64,000 nucleotides of DNA. Source: Artocarpus heterophyllus. Taxonomy: Eukaryota > Streptophyta > Magnoliopsida > Rosales > Moraceae. The stretch is taken from positions 248,001-312,000 of the forward strand of contig CM046341.1 in the NCBI GenBank assembly GCA_025403435.1. The letters run 5' to 3'. How positions within the stretch are numbered: the stretch's first letter is position 1; every line of letters begins with the position of its first letter. Below, piece by piece: positions 47,880 to 58,824 of the stretch. The notes under the pieces are model-generated. The model did not search any database. It was given only the letters and a program-made list of their open reading frames with translations, and was not told the origin of the DNA. A program made the position numbers and the translations under genes.

Positions 47880-48344
47880 TTCTTCGGTGGGTTTGGTAAC
47901 CCGTGTGATTACCGGCGGCAATCTCACTGCCGCCGGCAAAGAAATCAAGCCGAGACCCTCAGGCGGCGCCGGAATGGAAGAGCGGCGGTCTCTGGCCCGG
48001 CGAAGGTGTTCAAACGACGGCCAAAAGCGGCTGCTCAGCCGGCCCTGTTGATTTTTTTGCCTAAGGGAGAGAGACGGCTGTTCTTGGGTTTTGCCGGCGG
48101 CTTGCTGCTCCGCCGCCGGCGCCGGCACTCTATGGGTGCGACCGTCGAGTCGCGCCCGTTGGCAGATCGGCGGGGGTGGATTTCGGCGGCAGCAGTTGTA
48201 ACTGCCTGGGGTCGCTTCCGGCAGTCGCGACCCTGGGCATGGGGAGAGTTCTGGGCTTCGGCCCAGAACTGGAAACTGGTTGCACGGGCCAAAGAGGCCC
48301 GTGACCAGTTGGACACCCAGGGCCTCAACCCCTGGGTGACCCCG

Positions 48345-48376
<32 letters not shown>

Positions 48377-48530
48377 GAAGGAGAACCGAGAAGAGGGGGG
48401 GGTTAATGTGGACCCGGGTTGGGTTAACCTGACCCGGTCCACAACCCAACCCGGTCCTCCTTTTGACCTTCTCCGGTCAATGGTTAACGGTCAACGTTGA
48501 CTTTGACCGTTGACCGATCGAGTTGACTTT
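47880..48530. other. GC-rich block in the copia leader
   Basis: CpG- and CCGCCGG-rich sequence in an otherwise AT-rich leader. Overlapping open frames occur on both strands (for example 48006-48500 plus, 47847-48449 minus), none with recognisable motifs. It contains a T13/A18 tract at 48343-48376 and a GGTCAACG/TTGACC cluster at 48460-48530. Confidence 0.7.
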
Positions 48531-49034
48531 TTTTTTTAAAATAAAAAAAATTTTGGGGTCAATTTTGGATGCAACTTTAAAATTCAAATTGTGTTTTTAG
48601 ATGATTAATATTATCAAATTAATTAATTGAACCAATAAGCTGCCAAAGTAGCCTCTTTTGTGGATGTTGATTAATTTGTCATATTAAGAAGGTTGTGTGA
48701 ATTTAATTCATGCGAATATTAATCGGCCCAAAGGAAGCTTAATATTTGGCCGAATTAAATTCATACCTGTGGTGATAAATATGTAACAATTATATGGTTA
48801 TTTTTAGTATGTGAATAATAAGTGGATCCAAAGATTAGCTTATTATTTGACATAATTTATTGTTAATATTTGATCACTGCACCAAGAACACCACTTACAA
48901 GTTAATATTTCTGTCCAAAGACTAAATATTAATGTTGTTACAGGTTTCTTGTGATGGGATATGTCATTGTTTGAATTTTATTGGTTGTTTTATGTGAATT
49001 CTTATGTGAATATGTGATTTTGTTCTTTGTTCAG

Positions 49035-50413
49035 CTACTGCATCATCTGCATCAATATCTGCTAATGTTAATTCCATTCCTATGCTGAATGGGACTAACT
49101 TCAAGGAATGGAAAGAGAATGTATTAATCGTTCTCGGTTGCCTTGATCTGGACTTGGCCATAAGGGTTGAACGTCCCACTATTACAGATTCTAGTTCCAC
49201 TGAGGATAAAAAGGAACTTGAAAGATGGGATCGTTCTAACAGAATGAGTCTGATGATCATTAAGAAAGGCATTCCAGAAGTCTTCAGGGGCACTGTACCT
49301 GATGAGGTCACTACTGCCAAGGGTTTCCTTGAGGCTATAGAGAAATGCTTTGCAAAGAATGATAAGGCTGAAACAAGCACGCTTTTGGCGAGCTTGATTT
49401 CAATGAGGTACAAAGCAAAAGGAAACATAAGGGAGTACATTATGGAAATGTCTCATCTTGCTTCAAGATTAAAGACACTAGATCTGGAGATTTCTGAGGA
49501 CCTTCTAGTGCATCTTGTCTTGATTTCTCTTCCTGCGCAATTCAGCCAATTCAAGATCAGTTACAACTGCCAGAAAGAGAAATGGACTCTTAATGAGTTA
49601 ATTTCTTATTGTGTGCAAGAGGAAGAAAGACTGAAGCAAGAGAAGACTGAAAGTGCTCACTTGGCTAGCACCTCTAAGGACAAAAAGAAGAAAAGAAAGA
49701 AAAGCAATGAAGCTGCTAAAGGTCCAGCACAGAAGAAACAAGATAAGGATAAAAATGATGGAAACGTTGCTTGTTTCTTTTGTGGTAAACCTGGACACAT
49801 GAAGAAGGTCTGCACCAAGTATCATGCTTGGCGTGCAAAGAAAGGTATGCTTCTCAATTTGGTTTGTTCTGAGGTTAATTTAACTTCAGTGCCAAGACAC
49901 ACTTGGTGGATTGATTCAGGTGCCACTACTCATATAAGTGTGTCTATGCAGGGTTGCCTCAGCTGCCGAAAGCCGATTGATGCTGAAAGATTCATCTATG
50001 TGGGAGATGGCAAATCGGCAGAAGTTGAAGTTATAGGGCATTTTAGGTTATTATTAAGTTCTGGTTATTATTTGGATTTGAAAGACACCTTTGTTGTACC
50101 GTCGTTTAGGCGGAATTTAATTTCTATTTCTGCTTTGGACAAATCTGGATACTGTTGTTCATTTGGAAATAGTCAGTTTAGTCTTTCTTTAAATTCAAAT
50201 GTTGTTGGTACCGGTTCTTTATCATTTCAAGATAACCTATATTTGCTTGATACAGTTGCTTCTTATAACGAAACCTTGCATGTTAATTCTCGTGGCATAA
50301 AACGTAAATTAACCGATGAGAATTCTGCTGTATTATGGCATAAGCGATTGGGACACATTTCAAGAAAAAGGATAGAAAGACTTGTGTCAGATGGAATTCT
50401 TGATTCCCTTTGA
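49035..50413 (+). CDS. gag: Copia Gag and protease (first part of the polyprotein)
   Basis: The frame is open from the acceptor at 49035; the first internal ATG is 49082. It begins '[19 protein letters not shown]', the copia gag entry motif. A Lys-rich stretch (near 49680-49750) leads to a CCHC zinc knuckle '[14 protein letters not shown]' (near 49770). The aspartic protease motif is '[12 protein letters not shown]' (near 49906). The pre-integrase motif '[18 protein letters not shown]' closes the segment. It ends early at TGA 50411-50413; downstream pol is in the +1 frame. Confidence 0.9.
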
Positions 50414-53126
50414 TTTTACAAATTTTGATATCTGTGTTGATTGTATTAAAGGGAAACAAACAAACAAAAGGAGATTTGGCGCCAATAGAGCTACGGATGT
50501 CTTAGAATTGATACATACGGACATTTGTGGACCATTTCCTATGGCTTCATGGAATGGTCAACAATACTTTGTATCGTTCATAGACGATTGCTCTCGGTAT
50601 GGTTACCTATATCTCATACATGAGAAGTCACAGACTTTGGACGTGTTCAAGTCATATAAGGCTGAGGTTGAGCTTCAACTCAACAAAAGAATTAAAGCCG
50701 TTAGATCTGATCGTGGTGGTGAATACTATGGCAGATATGACGGATCAGGTGAACAACGTCCAGGACCTTTTGCTAAATTCCTAGAGGAATGCGGGATAGT
50801 CCCTCAATATACTATGCCAGGTTCACCTAGCATGAATGGTGTAGCTGAGAGACGAAACCGGACACTTAAGGACATGGTGAGGAGTATGATTTGTCATTCC
50901 ACCTTACCTGAATCCCTCTGGGGTGAAGCACTCAAGACTGCAGCTTACATTCTTAACAGAGTACCAACAAAAGCAGCAGCTAAAACACCTTATGAGCTTT
51001 GGACTGGCAAAAGGCCTAGTCTAAAGCATTTACATACTTGGGGTTGTCCAGCAGAAGCAAGGCCTTATAGGCCCAATGAAAAGAAATTGGACTCCAAGAC
51101 AGTGAGCTGCTATTTCATTGGTTACCCTGAACGGTCAAGGGGTTACAAATTTTATGATCCCACTACTAAGGCTATTTTTGAGACGGGAAATGCAACATTC
51201 TTTGAGGATGTTGAGTTTAGGGGAAGAAATAAGGTTAGAGACTTTGTCTTTGAGGATGAATTTGATCCTGTTCCTTTTGTACAAGAGGGATTGGTTCCTA
51301 TTCCTACAATTGCTTTTGATAATGTTCAGGCTTCTATCCCTGACGTTGATCAAATTGCATATCAAGAACAACCAGACATAGTCATTCAACCCCTTCAGGT
51401 ACAAACTCAACAATCTCAAGAACCAGAACCTCAGGAACTTGTGTCATTAAGGAGATCCACTAGAGAGAGGAGAAGTGCTATTTCGGATGATTACATAGTA
51501 TTTCTCCAAGAACATGAGGAAAGCGTTGGATTGATGGATGATGATCCGATCAATGTCCGTCAAGCCATGCATAGTTCTAACTCTCAAAAGTGGATGGATG
51601 CCATGAAGGATGAGATAAAGTCTATGAAGGACAATGACGTTTGGGATCTCGTTCCATTACCTGAAGGTGCGAAGCCCATTGGTTGTAAATGGATATTTAA
51701 AACCAAGAGGGATTCGAAGGGTGATGTAGAGAGATATAAGGCTCGTCTTGTTGCTAAGGGCTTTACTCAAAAGGAAGGCATTGATTATAAAGAGACTTTC
51801 TCTCCGGTTTCAACGAAAGACTCTTTTAGGACAATTATGGCACTTGTAGCGCATTTTGATCTTGAGCTACATCAGATGGATGTTAAGACTGCGTTTCTAA
51901 ATGGTGACATTGAAGAAACGATCTTTATGGTGCAACCAGAAAACTTTGAGTTGGGAGACCCAAAGAAGATGGTTTGCAAATTAAAGAAATCCATCTATGG
52001 GCTCAAGCAAGCTTCCCGTCAATGGTATTATAAATTTCATCAAGTGATAGTCTCATTCGGTTTCGAGATGAACACCGTGGATGATTGTATATACCATAAG
52101 TTCAGTGGGAGTAAGTGTATTTTCTTGGTATTGTACGTTGATGACATACTGCTTGCCACCAATGATATAGGCTTATTGCACGAAACCAAGAGATTTCTAT
52201 CAAAGAAATTTGAAATGAAAGATCTTGGTGACGCCTCTTTTGTATTAGGAATTAAGATACACCGGGATCGCTCTCGGGGTATACTTGGGTTATCACAAAA
52301 GAGCTGTATCGAAAAGGTGCTTAAAAGATTTGGCATGCAGGATTGTAAACCAGGAGATACCCCTGTGGCTAAAGGAGATAAATTCAGTTTAAGTCAGTGT
52401 CCTAAGAATGACCTTGAGGTTAAGGAAATGGAAAAGATCCCATATGCATCAGCTGTTGGGAGTCTAATGTATGCTCAAGTTTGTACTCGTCCAGATATAG
52501 CATACATTGTTGGATTATTGGGCAGATATTTGAGTAACCCTGGAATGGATCATTGGAAAGCAGCCAAACGGGTTATGCGATATTTACAAAGAACAAAAGA
52601 TCACATGCTTACATATAGAAGGTCAGACCAACTCGAGATCATTGGTTATTCAGATTCAGATTTTGCTGGATGTCAAGATAGTCGTCGATCCACTTCGGGC
52701 TATATTTATTTGCTTGCTGGAGGAGCTATTTCTTGGAGGAGTGCCAAGCAGTCACTCATAGCTTCTTCCACTATGGAGGCAGAATTTATAGCATGTTATG
52801 AGACATCCAATCATGGAATATGGCTGCGAAACTTTGTCACTGGGCTGCGGATTGTGAAAAGTATAGAAAGACCACTTAAGTTGTTTTGTGACAATAAATC
52901 TGCAGTCTTATATTCCAACAACAACAGAAGCTCTTCAAAGTCAAAACATATAGAGATTAAGTTTCTTGTTGTTAAAGAAAGAGTTCAGAGCGGTCAGGTG
53001 TCTATAGAGCATATAGGTACAAACTCTATGATAGCGGATCCGCTTACAAAAGGGCTTCCACCCAAGGTCTTTCATGAGCACACTGCTCACATGGGTGTTC
53101 AGTTATTTGATGATATGCAGTTTTAG
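50409..53126 (+). CDS. pol: Copia integrase, reverse transcriptase and RNase H
   Basis: About 905 residues in one open frame, +1 relative to gag. Integrase comes first ('[14 protein letters not shown]', '[12 protein letters not shown]', '[11 protein letters not shown]', '[18 protein letters not shown]', giving the DDE triad). RT follows ('[20 protein letters not shown]', '[13 protein letters not shown]', '[11 protein letters not shown]', and catalytic YVDDILLA near 52134). RNase H ends it ('[20 protein letters not shown]', '[13 protein letters not shown]', '[13 protein letters not shown]', '[13 protein letters not shown]'). No internal stop. This part alone has no start of its own and would be made only as a Gag-Pol fusion. 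Confidence 0.93.
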   Translation, partial: FDFTNFDICVDCIKGKQTNKRRFGANRATDVLELIHTDICGPFPMASWNGQQYFVSFIDDCSRYGYLYLIHEKSQTLDVFKSYKAEVELQLNKRIKAVRSDRGGEYYGRYDGSGEQRPGPFAKFLEECGIVPQYTMPGSPSMNGVAERRNRTLKDMVRSMICHSTLPESLWGEALKTAAYILNRVPTKAAAKTPYELWTGKRPSLKHLHTWGCPAEARPYRPNEKKLDSKTVSCYFIGYPERSRGYKFYDPTTKAIFETGNATFFEDVEFRGRNKVRDFVFEDEFDPVPFVQEGLVPIPTIAFDNVQASIPDVDQIAYQEQPDIVIQPLQVQTQQSQEPEPQELVSLRRSTRERRSAISDDYIVFLQEHEESVGLMDDDPINVRQAMHSSNSQKWMDAMKDEIKSMKDNDVWDLVPLPEGAKPIGCKWIFKTKRDSKGDVERYKARLVAKGFTQKEGIDYKETFSPVSTKDSFRTIMALVAHFDLELHQMDVKTAFLNGDIEETIFMVQPENFELGDPKKMVCKLKKSIYGLKQASRQWYYKFHQVIVSFGFEMNTVDDCIYHKFSGSKCIFLVLYVDDILLATNDIGLLHETKRFLSKKFEMKDLGDASFVLGIKIHRDRSRGILGLSQKSCIEKVLKRFGMQDCKPGDTPVAKGDKFSLSQCPKNDLEVKEMEKIPYASAVGSLMYAQVCTRPDIAYIVGLLGRYLSNPGMDHWKAAKRVMRYLQRTKDHMLTYRRSDQLEIIGYSDSDFAGCQDSRRSTSGYIYLLAGGAISWRSAKQSLIASSTMEAEFIACYETSNHGIWLRNFVTGLRIVKSIERPLKLFCDNKSAVLYSNNNRSSSKSKHIEIKFLVVKERVQSGQVSIEHIGTNSMIADPLTKGLPPKVFHEHTAHMGVQLFDDMQF

Positions 53127-53524
53127 TGGGAGTTTGTATTTGAATGCTAATTTTCTTTATATATAGACATGGTGTGTTTGTATATGTTTTCTGCAGAAAT
53201 AAAGAATACAGCTTATTTACACTCTGATTTTGGTACGGTTTTGATCTCATTCAGATATAAAGTAGGACCAGTTGGAAATAGACATGTTTATATCACATTG
53301 CATGTAATTTCCATGCTACACATCCATACTTGATCTATGTCATTTGGTTATATTGATATACGTAATCATTGATGGGTTTAGTCACGCTACATTTGTGACG
53401 AAGACCGCTTTGGTTCTATGTTAGTATGATCAATGGACGAGATTGTTCAGGAATACTCTTATTTGTGATAGCAAAGGTTGAGCTCACTGAAGTTAACACA
53501 TTTTTGTAAAGATACATATGTGAC

Positions 53525-53537
53525 CCAAGTGGGAGAT
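53525..53537 (+). promoter_or_regulatory. Polypurine tract of the copia element
   Basis: CCAAGTGGGAGATT immediately precedes the 3' LTR TG at 53538, the standard copia arrangement. Confidence 0.85.
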
Positions 53538-54022
53538 TGTTAGAAAAAAATAATTTTTCATGTGGGCACACATATGTAATTAAATGTGTTATTTAATGCT
53601 ATCTTAAAGTAAAGCCTAAATTAAAGTGATATAATTAAGATAAAGTTAAAAGGCTTTATTGGGTATTAAAAATAATGTATGGGTTATATTTGTTAATATT
53701 ATATGTGCAGATACCAATTTGTAATTTCCAGATTTTATGATGGGCGAAACTGGAAATACACTAAAATATCTAAAGTTATATATTTTGGTTATGGTCCCCA
53801 ATTCATACGGATTATTCATTCATAAAGTTTTCAGATATTCCTACTTCTCTGAAATCCCATCTTCAGAAAAGAATTAAAGGAATACGTATTGAATTGGAAG
53901 GCAATAACCCATATCAATCCAAGATCATGAATTCAGGTACGCTTCCACAATTTGGTATGATTTTTTCTCAATAGTTTGACATGAACGATCCTGTAGAAAT
54001 TTTAGTTCAATCCAGTCTATCA
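53538..54022 (+). repeat. 3' LTR of the copia element
   Basis: 485 bp, collinear with the 5' LTR. Followed by the TATGC target duplication at 54023-54027. It carries the same ATG plus CAG|GTACGC signal pair and so could drive a chimeric transcript into downstream DNA. Confidence 0.93.
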
Positions 54023-54064
54023 TATGCATGTACATCTTACGTTCTAAATCAATTAAATATTTAC

Positions 54065-54118
54065 TTTTCATCCGCCACTGCATCGAAAAAGGCTTCCGCT
54101 GATGTGATTTTAGGCTTC
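54065..54118 (-). CDS. Tentative penultimate exon of the same unrecognised gene
   Basis: 54 nt between 'ATTCAG|GAAGCC' (acceptor, 54118) and 'GAAAA|GTAAAT' (donor, 54065). It codes for KPKITSAEAFFDAVADE and is open across its length. Earlier exons could not be placed among short minus-strand frames at 54380-55240. The case rests on splice signals, phase and the inferred 90-nt intron, not on homology. Confidence 0.3.
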
Positions 54119-55120
54119 CTGAATGCTGGTTAACGAAAACATAGACCACCTTTCCTTCAATTTTACAAGTGATGATCATCCCAGTAGATTATCAAGTTTA
54201 CGTAGGAGTGTGAATACACTAACGATCTCATATAATATGAATAAACATTTACTAGCCATTTTAAATCACAGCTAGCTTCAAATATTGCGATCCTAATATG
54301 TGTGTGTGTGTGTTTGTATTAATTTTTCGTGTGTATATACATATAACTAGCCATAATTTTAATTTCTTGTTAGTGATGGAATCATGCAGTGATGGAAGGA
54401 AGGAAGAGATAAAGAAGGAAGGTAAAATTGTAAGCAAGGTAGTATATATGTGTGTATGTGTGTGTGTATATATATAAAAAGGAACATGGAGGCACACATG
54501 AGGGGGAAATCATTAGTCGCATGTGACATGTCATGGAAGACTCCAACACCGTAGATATTGCGGTGATCACCCTTTTTCTTGGCCATGTAAGCAGCCAACC
54601 TTCTTCATCTAACCCTTCCTTTATCTGAGATAATCTGCCTTTTTTTTTTTTTTGGTACTGCACCATGTGAGAATAAAGAAAAGCCAAGAAAAGAAAAGCA
54701 CATGCATTAGTTTTTTTCTATTTAATATATTAAATTGCGTAGTGTGGCTTTAAAGTTTTCTTTTAGACCACATGGAGGGGTCATGTCCTTGTTTTTTTCC
54801 CCATTAAACGCCAAGAGAAATAAAGTGAAAATGGAGCAAAAGGAAAAAGCAAAGGTTTGTGCAGATGGGCAAAACCCATATGGTCGCCACTACTGAGTAT
54901 TAACCATTTGAATATATATAGGTATAGTATTCTATTATTTTATATGTATTTTTCCTACCCAATGTAATATGGCACATAATTTAGTAGCCCCTTTCTCTCT
55001 TCCATGGTGACAAAGCGTTTTGAGAGTTTCTGGAACAAATTGTTGTAAAAAAAGGAACCCTGCACTTAGAGACATCCTGTATACTTTAATATGGATGGAA
55101 AGTGTTTGATATATGGAAAT

Positions 55121-55151
<31 letters not shown>

Positions 55152-55556
55152 ATATAGAGTGTTTCTACTATCTCTCTTGTCAGAACTGAGAAGTCCTTAT
55201 AAAGAGAGAAACACAACATAATGGTCATCAAATATGACATTAATATTTAATTAGCGTAACACCAAGAAATTAATCAAAAGATTGTTGCGCATCTTTAATG
55301 TAATGTAGCTTTCATTAAATGTAACGTCAATGTTTGACTGATATAACACTAAGAAATTAATATTAGATTGACATATGAACAAAACATTTAGTAATTAAAA
55401 AACTATGTTATGCAACTACAACTTCAATATTGCATTTAATGACCGTCATACATGTTACGTTTTTTTTTCTTAAATTTTGTATGTTTCGTTTGAAGGACAG
55501 TTGCCCCAGAAGGATCATTCAAGAGTCCAAATTCTATGTACTGGGAATTAGCTAGC

Positions 55557-55597
<41 letters not shown>

Positions 55598-56642
55598 GTT
55601 GGTTTGGATGGTAGGTGCAATATACACGCACAAAAACGAGAAGAGTACTACAGAAAATAGAACTCTCTAGTCTGAAAACATGCACAAGGTCCTTCCACAG
55701 TTTGTTAGAAGAAAAAGATGCCACAATAGTGTACCTCCAATTATTGTTGTTGATTGGATAAACTTGCATAGGTTATATAGATTAGGGTTAGTTACGTTTT
55801 CTGAATTATTGACATGAAAAATGGCTAATTATATATGTCTCATAGCTAGAAAAAGAAGAAAAAAAAAAACTCCCATGATCAGATGCTTACTGTCCATTTC
55901 TTTTCCTGAAATGCAGGGCAATCATGCACATATTTATTACGTCAAATCTTATGGAAAATAATATAAAGTGGATCACTTATATATGGGGAATAATAGTAAA
56001 AATTTTTCATGTGCTTATGGGCCTAGGCTTTTTGAGAACATCATGTGCCTATATAAAATTCTGCAACATTAATGCAAAACTTACAAAGGCATAACGGTTT
56101 GCCATTGTTTGTGTGTCCTTCTCTCTCTCTCTCTCTCTCTCTACTTTTCCCCCCTTGTCGAGGTCCAAATTATTAAAAAATATGATGGGAGAGAGAGAAG
56201 AAAGAGGAGAGAGAAAAGACTGATGCAGAGGCATAAATTTACCTTTATAATTATCATTATTCATTAAGATTATTTTTTTATTTATTCTCTTAGAAGGAGT
56301 ATGATTTTAAATATAAAATTAAATCTGTTTCCAAATGGAATTAGATTTGCCTCCGAACTAGATTTGTTTTAGGTTTAGCTGGGTATGTAATATCTACTTT
56401 AAGAGCTTGATTAATACAATTGCCATTTTTAAAGTTTTTACTCTTAATTTTTGGAATACAATTCTTGTTTTTACTATAGCATCAAAGAGTTTTTGCATCT
56501 ATACCCGTTTTTCTGACATTTATGAGTGAATCAGCAAGTTGATAGATACTCTATTGTCATAATATATCAACCCATTTTATAAAGGTTGTAGTGTTTGTCT
56601 TTCTCGTACGCTTTTTCTCCGCATCAAGAAAGGAGCTAAAGA

Positions 56643-56683
<41 letters not shown>

Positions 56684-56953
56684 CTTGTCAAGCGGTTTTA
56701 TAATCACACTCAGAGAAGATAAAAGGGTTGTGTACAATGTATTATCACAAAACCAATTTGGCTATTTTCTGTACGGTAATGAATGCTTTTAATTATTTTG
56801 TGAAAAACAAAGGAAAAATTTGTTCCTAGCGAATCTTATCACTGATCAATGTGTGTTCACCATGCTATGTGTTCTAAATTAAGTTCAAATCTATTGTCCC
56901 CTTTTTGGTCCAACTATCTCTTCAATTAAATTTTTGATATCTCATTATTGGTT
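54119..56953. other. Intergenic DNA, microsatellite-rich
   Basis: Contains (TG)n at 54297-54314 and 54448-54468, (AT)n at 55121-55143, (TA)n/(GA)n at 55556-55591, (CT)n at 56121-56142 and (TA)n at 56646-56680. Short minus-strand frames at 54380-54690, 54935-55240 and 55548-55770 were examined and lack known motifs. Confidence 0.5.
56646..56680. repeat. (AT)n microsatellite
   Basis: About 17 uninterrupted AT units. Confidence 0.9.
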
Positions 56954-58819
56954 TGTAACACCCCTAAATTTTAAAGTAAGGTTAGTTATGTTAAGTTTAA
57001 TTATTAAGTATACCAGTGTAATTTTTTATGTTAATTTTCAGTTATTTAAAATTTTGTTGCATTTATCATATTTAAAATTTGATTTTTAGTTTTTAAAATA
57101 CCAAATGATATTTTTATACCATATTTTTCTTGTATTTACAAAAATGCCCTTTGGGCTTTTCTTTTTTATTTTTCCCTTCCTTTTTCTCTCTCTCTTTTTC
57201 TCTCTCTTTCTCTCTTCACCCGACGCTCTCTCTCTTTCTTCCTCTCAAAAATTTTGATTTTAAGCTTCATTCTCATGGATTTGAGCAAGGATTGAAGTTC
57301 AATCATCAAGTTTTTCATCCAAAAATACCATTAAAGGTTAGTTTTCTCTTTTTCTTAAAATTTTAAAGTTTTAAATTTTAATTTTTCAAATTTTCTTTGA
57401 TTGTTGAATCTGAATTTTATTGAGCTTAGTTAACATTTAATCTAAGTTTATGGGACTTGTTTTACTATGAATCTAAGCTTTATTTGAACAAAAATTAGTT
57501 TAATAAAATTTTGACATTTTTCTTTGATTTTCAAATCCATTGTGAAATTGAGTTTAAATTTGAGAAAAATGGTTTAAACTTGTTCTACTATGATTTTCTA
57601 TGCTTTCTATGTGATTTTCATGATCTGGGAATTGAAAAACAGGTTTTAATATTTGATTTTGAGTTCGGGGATACCGAAACTTGAAGTCTCGAGATCCCAG
57701 ATTTTGCCAGTTCAGTAGGCCGAACTTGATCTTTGGCATGTCGGATTCAAGAGTTTGGCAGGCCGGATTCATTTGATCGGCAGGCCGAACCTAGAAAAGT
57801 TCGGCAGGCCGATTATAGACTTGAAAAATTGTGTTTTTACTTCAGTTTTCAATGTTTAATAATGTCGAAATGTTTCAAAAAGGATTATGATTTTAGGTTA
57901 TGATTATTTTGAGTCAAAAAGGCACACCGATAATTAAACTGACATAATGATATTTGTTAAATATGATTTCTGATCTTAAATACAGTTTTTAAGGTTTTGA
58001 ATATATATGAAGTGTACATTAGATTCTATTTAGAGCTTACGTTATTGAAATTTTAAATGAGGTAGGATATTTTCACCCCTTCCTTTGGTAGCCCTTTTAA
58101 ATTGTTTTGGCCAAAGTTTATTTCTTAAATGTTTCCTTTAAGAATGATTTCTGTGTTTGATTTTGAAGAATTGTATTTGATATTCCTTTCGGATTTCCAA
58201 AACCCGTACGGTGATGTTTTATTAAGTTGCTTTCAAGTAAGTGTTTTTATTGATTTGTTAAGACTTTGAGGTTTATATTAATTAGAACGAATTGTGAATA
58301 ATTCTCTGTTATTGATCACTATATTTAAAACATAATTTGTTTTAAAATAATTATCCTACTGAGCCTTCCGCTCACATTTTCCTATTTTTAAAAGTCCCCT
58401 TCCAGGTTTGGAGAGGAAGGATGGACCTAGGATCGAAATCTGGCTCTTTGGATTGAAATGGTATTTTCTTTAGAACTGTGGTATGATGCGTGTACTGTAC
58501 GACTTGTCTCGGTGTTGATGTCATTTTCATCTCTATTAATTATATATTTTTCATTTATCTTAGAGACGATGATTTTCAGTATTTTGTATTATTATCATTG
58601 ATATTGTATTTTATTTACCAGCCCACCTTCGCAGTAAGCATCCACGTGATGGTGAATGAGAATAAGATTTCGGCCCAACTTTCGTGGCATTCACGTGACG
58701 GTGACCGCTGATGATATTTATTTATTTTTCACGTATATTTATTTATTTTTTCTTTAATTACTTTGTTTATTTCATCTTATTTACCTAAAACTCCCAGACC
58801 CCCTTTCCGGGGAGTCACA
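56954..58819 (+). mobile_element. Solo LTR of a Tekay/Del-like Ty3/gypsy family, 1.87 kb
   Basis: Starts TGTAACACCCCTAAA and ends CCGGGGAGTCACA. Flanking pentamers are TGGTT (56949-56953) and TGATT (58820-58824), a target duplication with one mismatch. It shares the 'TACTGAGC..TCCGCTCAC' block (near 58350-58375) and TGTAACACCC start with the LARD LTR, and so belongs to a related lineage. No internal coding DNA follows. A degenerate GC-rich repeat 'TTCGGCAGGCCGA' occurs about four times at 57705-57815. Confidence 0.78.
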
Positions 58820-58824
58820 TGATT

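Larger units (their letters stand above)
47483..49034 (+). other. Predicted leader intron of the copia element
   Basis: The donor CAG|GTACGC lies in the LTR ten bases after ATG 47473. The acceptor TTTGTTCAG|CTACTG is at 49033-49034. Joining them leaves ATG 47473 in the same frame as gag, with the short Ser/Ala-rich lead that copia gag proteins of this kind commonly show. The intron would remove the primer site and a GC-rich block (47880-48530), so spliced RNA could make Gag while only unspliced RNA could be reverse transcribed. This is inferred from splice consensus and frame only. Confidence 0.5.
47084..54022 (+). mobile_element. Ty1/copia retrotransposon, nearly intact, young, 6.94 kb
   Basis: Two 485-bp LTRs (47084-47568 and 53538-54022) begin TGTTAGA and end TCTATCA. 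They are flanked by a perfect TATGC target duplication (47079-47083 and 54023-54027). I find three differences between the LTRs, so the insertion is very recent. A tRNA-iMet primer site, gag with zinc knuckle, protease, integrase, RT, RNase H and a polypurine tract follow in the copia order (integrase before RT). The only coding fault seen is a +1 shift at 50411. Confidence 0.95.

Noticed and set aside
47847..48449. 200-codon minus-strand frame in the copia leader
   Set aside because: Low complexity (poly-Phe/poly-Lys across the T/A tract), no motif, and lies in a retroelement leader.
54382..54687. Minus-strand 101-codon frame near a GGTGATCACC palindrome, considered as an exon or miRNA precursor
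   Set aside because: The C-terminal half is translated CA/TA microsatellite. Only a five-pair hairpin was visible and no known plant miRNA sequence matched.
54935..55240. Minus-strand frame with a possible exon beginning after 'GTATACAG'
   Set aside because: A stretch reading DVSKCRVPFFTTIC is protein-like, but no donor, partner exon or known family could be linked to it.
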